From contig CP093829.1 of assembly GCA_033063855.1 (NCBI GenBank), positions 21,111,537-21,175,536 on the forward strand: a stretch of DNA of 64,000 bases. The letters are read 5' to 3'. Positions within the stretch are counted from its first letter, which is position 1; each line of letters starts with the position of its first letter. Positions 62,178 through 64,000 of this stretch are shown here, piece after piece. The notes below the pieces were generated by a model that worked only from the letters and a program-made list of their open reading frames with translations, was not told where the DNA came from and ran no database searches. A program made the translations under genes and the position numbers. Source of the DNA: Smittia aterrima (taxonomy: Eukaryota; Arthropoda; Insecta; Diptera; Chironomidae).

Positions 62178-64000
62178 GTTTAAATTTTTACATAGATAAT
62201 GTAAAATGAGTGAAATTCTTTCGTGGATATCAATCTGCGAATAATTATTTTTGTAAATGACAACCATTCTCTCTTTTAGTTATAACTTAAAGAAATCTCA
62301 ATTTGTTTAATAAGAAATTAAATTGCCAACATTATGAGAGACTTTAGTTTTCATATTTCTACGCTTTGCAAAATGATACCGAACAGAATTAGCTTTTAAA
62401 TAAATAATGAAGCTTAGACTGGTATGAGAAGCTTCAATTAATTCATGTGATTAGAAGCTTTTCTTGTTCTCGTTTGTCCTTCACTCTCATTTCGTCATAT
62501 TCATGACTGTTAATGTGCTTGTATTATAAAAGCTTTGCGAAGATCATGAAATATCCGATTTCTTCATCAATTTCGAAAATCGAATCCGCTGCTGTCATTT
62601 CCGCAGAGCTCTCTGCAAACCACAGACGACAAAAGCTGAAAAATTCGTAAAACTCAAAAAGAAGGAAACAAAAATTTATCGAGCTTTTTGTGGTAAAAAA
62701 AATTAGAAGTTATGATGATGAAGATGAAAAAAAATAAACGTCCTCACTTCTTTCCCCCTTTGGAGCGAAATTCTCCAAGAAAAACTTTTACTTATCCTCA
62801 TGTTTGTGAATAAGATGAAAGTACTGAAGCAAAAAAAGAGAAATAAAAAAATTAAATAATTGTTCAAGTGAAGAAGGAACATGAATGTTATGTTTAGGCT
62901 TTAACTGAAGATTTTTTGCTTCACTACAACATGAAAACTAGATAAGCAATATTTAAAATATATTTCCCTGAATGAAAACTTTAGTTTTATAATTTAATTT
63001 CTAGACTTAAACTTCTTAACCGCCGTTCATGACAATTTTAAATTTATTCCTCATTTCTTCATTTTATTTAAACTTTTATTTGTTTGGTTTTCTGAGGTGG
63101 AACTGTGATAACAGAACGAAAAGTTTTTATAATCTTTAAAACGACACAACTGTCTGCCAGGTTTTAAAATGCAGTGGAATTAATTTCACAAATATTTAGG
63201 TTCTTTCGAATATTGACCTCTTGTTGCTGATAAGATATTAGGAGTAATAATAATAATAAAGCTACAGTTTGCATGAAGAAACTTTGAATCTTCCGAAGTA
63301 AAGTCGTACGAGGAGAATGCAAATTACTTTCAGAAACATTTCCCTTTTCCTTTAAATGCAACGCAGGATTGTGAACGACAAGAAATGAGATTTATTTTCA
63401 CGATATATCATTAAAAACTTACAGCAATAAAACTTAGTAACTTTCTCTTCCGAGAAAGCGACGTTTACTTAATAAAATAAATAAAATAGTGAATTTTCTA
63501 TTCCTTAAATGAAATCTCGTATATTTTAAAAGAAAAAAGCTGCTGAAGTAAGAAGAGAAAAAAATGTTCCATGCCGATTTAGAAACGATTCTGATCAGAC
63601 TCATCACCAATCATTGACATTGTAAAAATTAGAAAAGTAAGAGAAGCAATTCTTTAGTTTTGTATGTAACATTTTAATTAAAATTTTCCTAAATAAAGAA
63701 AAACTTGTTTAAAATCTCGAAGTGCACGTTTTTATTTTGTTTCGTTGCAGAATTCGCTCGTCGCTTCTGGTTGACAACTTTTCACAGATAAAACGACATG
63801 ATTTATTTACTTTACAAAATATGCAAAAGTTCTTTACTCTAACGAAACCGAAGGATGTGTTTTAAGAGAAGTCAACTCGAATTTTCTTTTACCCGAAAAT
63901 TGTTTGTTCAAACATCTTTAAACATTTTTCTTCTCTCTTTCTGTAAAATGGTTTTTTAAGCCTCGGGGCCAAACATTTTTATGGTGCCCTTACATAACTT
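62178..64000. other. 3' flank of the semaphorin
   Basis: AT-rich, with several AATAAA words and no coding exon recognised. It may be distal 3' UTR or intergenic DNA. Confidence 0.4.

Noticed and set aside
1..64000. tRNA, rRNA, known microRNA or CRISPR-type repeat arrays
   Set aside because: I looked for tRNA B-box words, a few familiar insect microRNA sequences and regular repeat-spacer patterns and saw none. A covariance-model scan would be needed to exclude small RNAs.

Overview
The window looks like nuclear DNA of a dipteran insect, possibly a midge-like nematoceran. It is AT-rich and contains short GT-AG introns, a chitin-binding cuticular protein, an insect-type astacin and a class 2 semaphorin. 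Every intron and exon boundary below was read by eye from splice signals and reading-frame phase. The species cannot be named from the sequence.

Left block (1-8.7 kb), compact housekeeping genes. Git (ArfGAP, ankyrin, Spa-homology scaffold, minus strand, nine exons, 666 aa) is head-to-head with an RNF185/RNF5-type ER-membrane RING ubiquitin ligase (plus strand, two coding exons, 221 aa). That gene is tail-to-tail with a WDR26 orthologue (LisH/CTLH plus WD40, minus strand), whose start codon lies in an upstream exon I could not place. A TATA box, a 27-codon ORF and an AATAAA hexamer between the last two genes may mark a very short gene.

Middle block (8.7-28.3 kb) is a gene-poor stretch of nearly 20 kb. 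Its one striking island is at 10.1-12.1 kb. There a small GC-rich patch and a frameshifted ORF, with the Cys/His pattern of the zinc-binding loop of His-Me-finger (homing-type) endonucleases, sit between inverted CCACTAGATGGG motifs. The motif resembles the CTCF consensus. The ORF break is explained by a 13-bp tandem duplication. This is my best candidate for an undescribed mobile or domesticated element.

Next come a single-exon secreted astacin metalloprotease (28.3-29.1 kb, minus) and a four-exon RR-type cuticular protein (31.1-32.1 kb, minus), each with a TATA box about 32 bases upstream of an initiator-like site. A diverged short direct repeat lies on both sides of the cuticular gene.

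Right block (36.5-62.1 kb, plus strand) is one large gene, a class 2 secreted semaphorin closest in its C-terminus to Sema2a. It has thirteen shared coding exons. Two alternative first coding exons, both ending in phase 1, join the same exon 2 and predict proteins of 704 and 730 aa with different signal peptides and N-termini. One intron carries a tight cluster of TAATCC sites centred on a perfect 16-bp palindrome, which could be a K50-homeodomain enhancer. The last 1.9 kb holds the 3' UTR and no further gene that I can see.

The genes do not form one pathway. Git acts in focal-adhesion and Arf signalling, RNF185 in ER quality control, WDR26 in the CTLH/GID ubiquitin ligase, the astacin and cuticular protein outside the cell, and the semaphorin in axon guidance.
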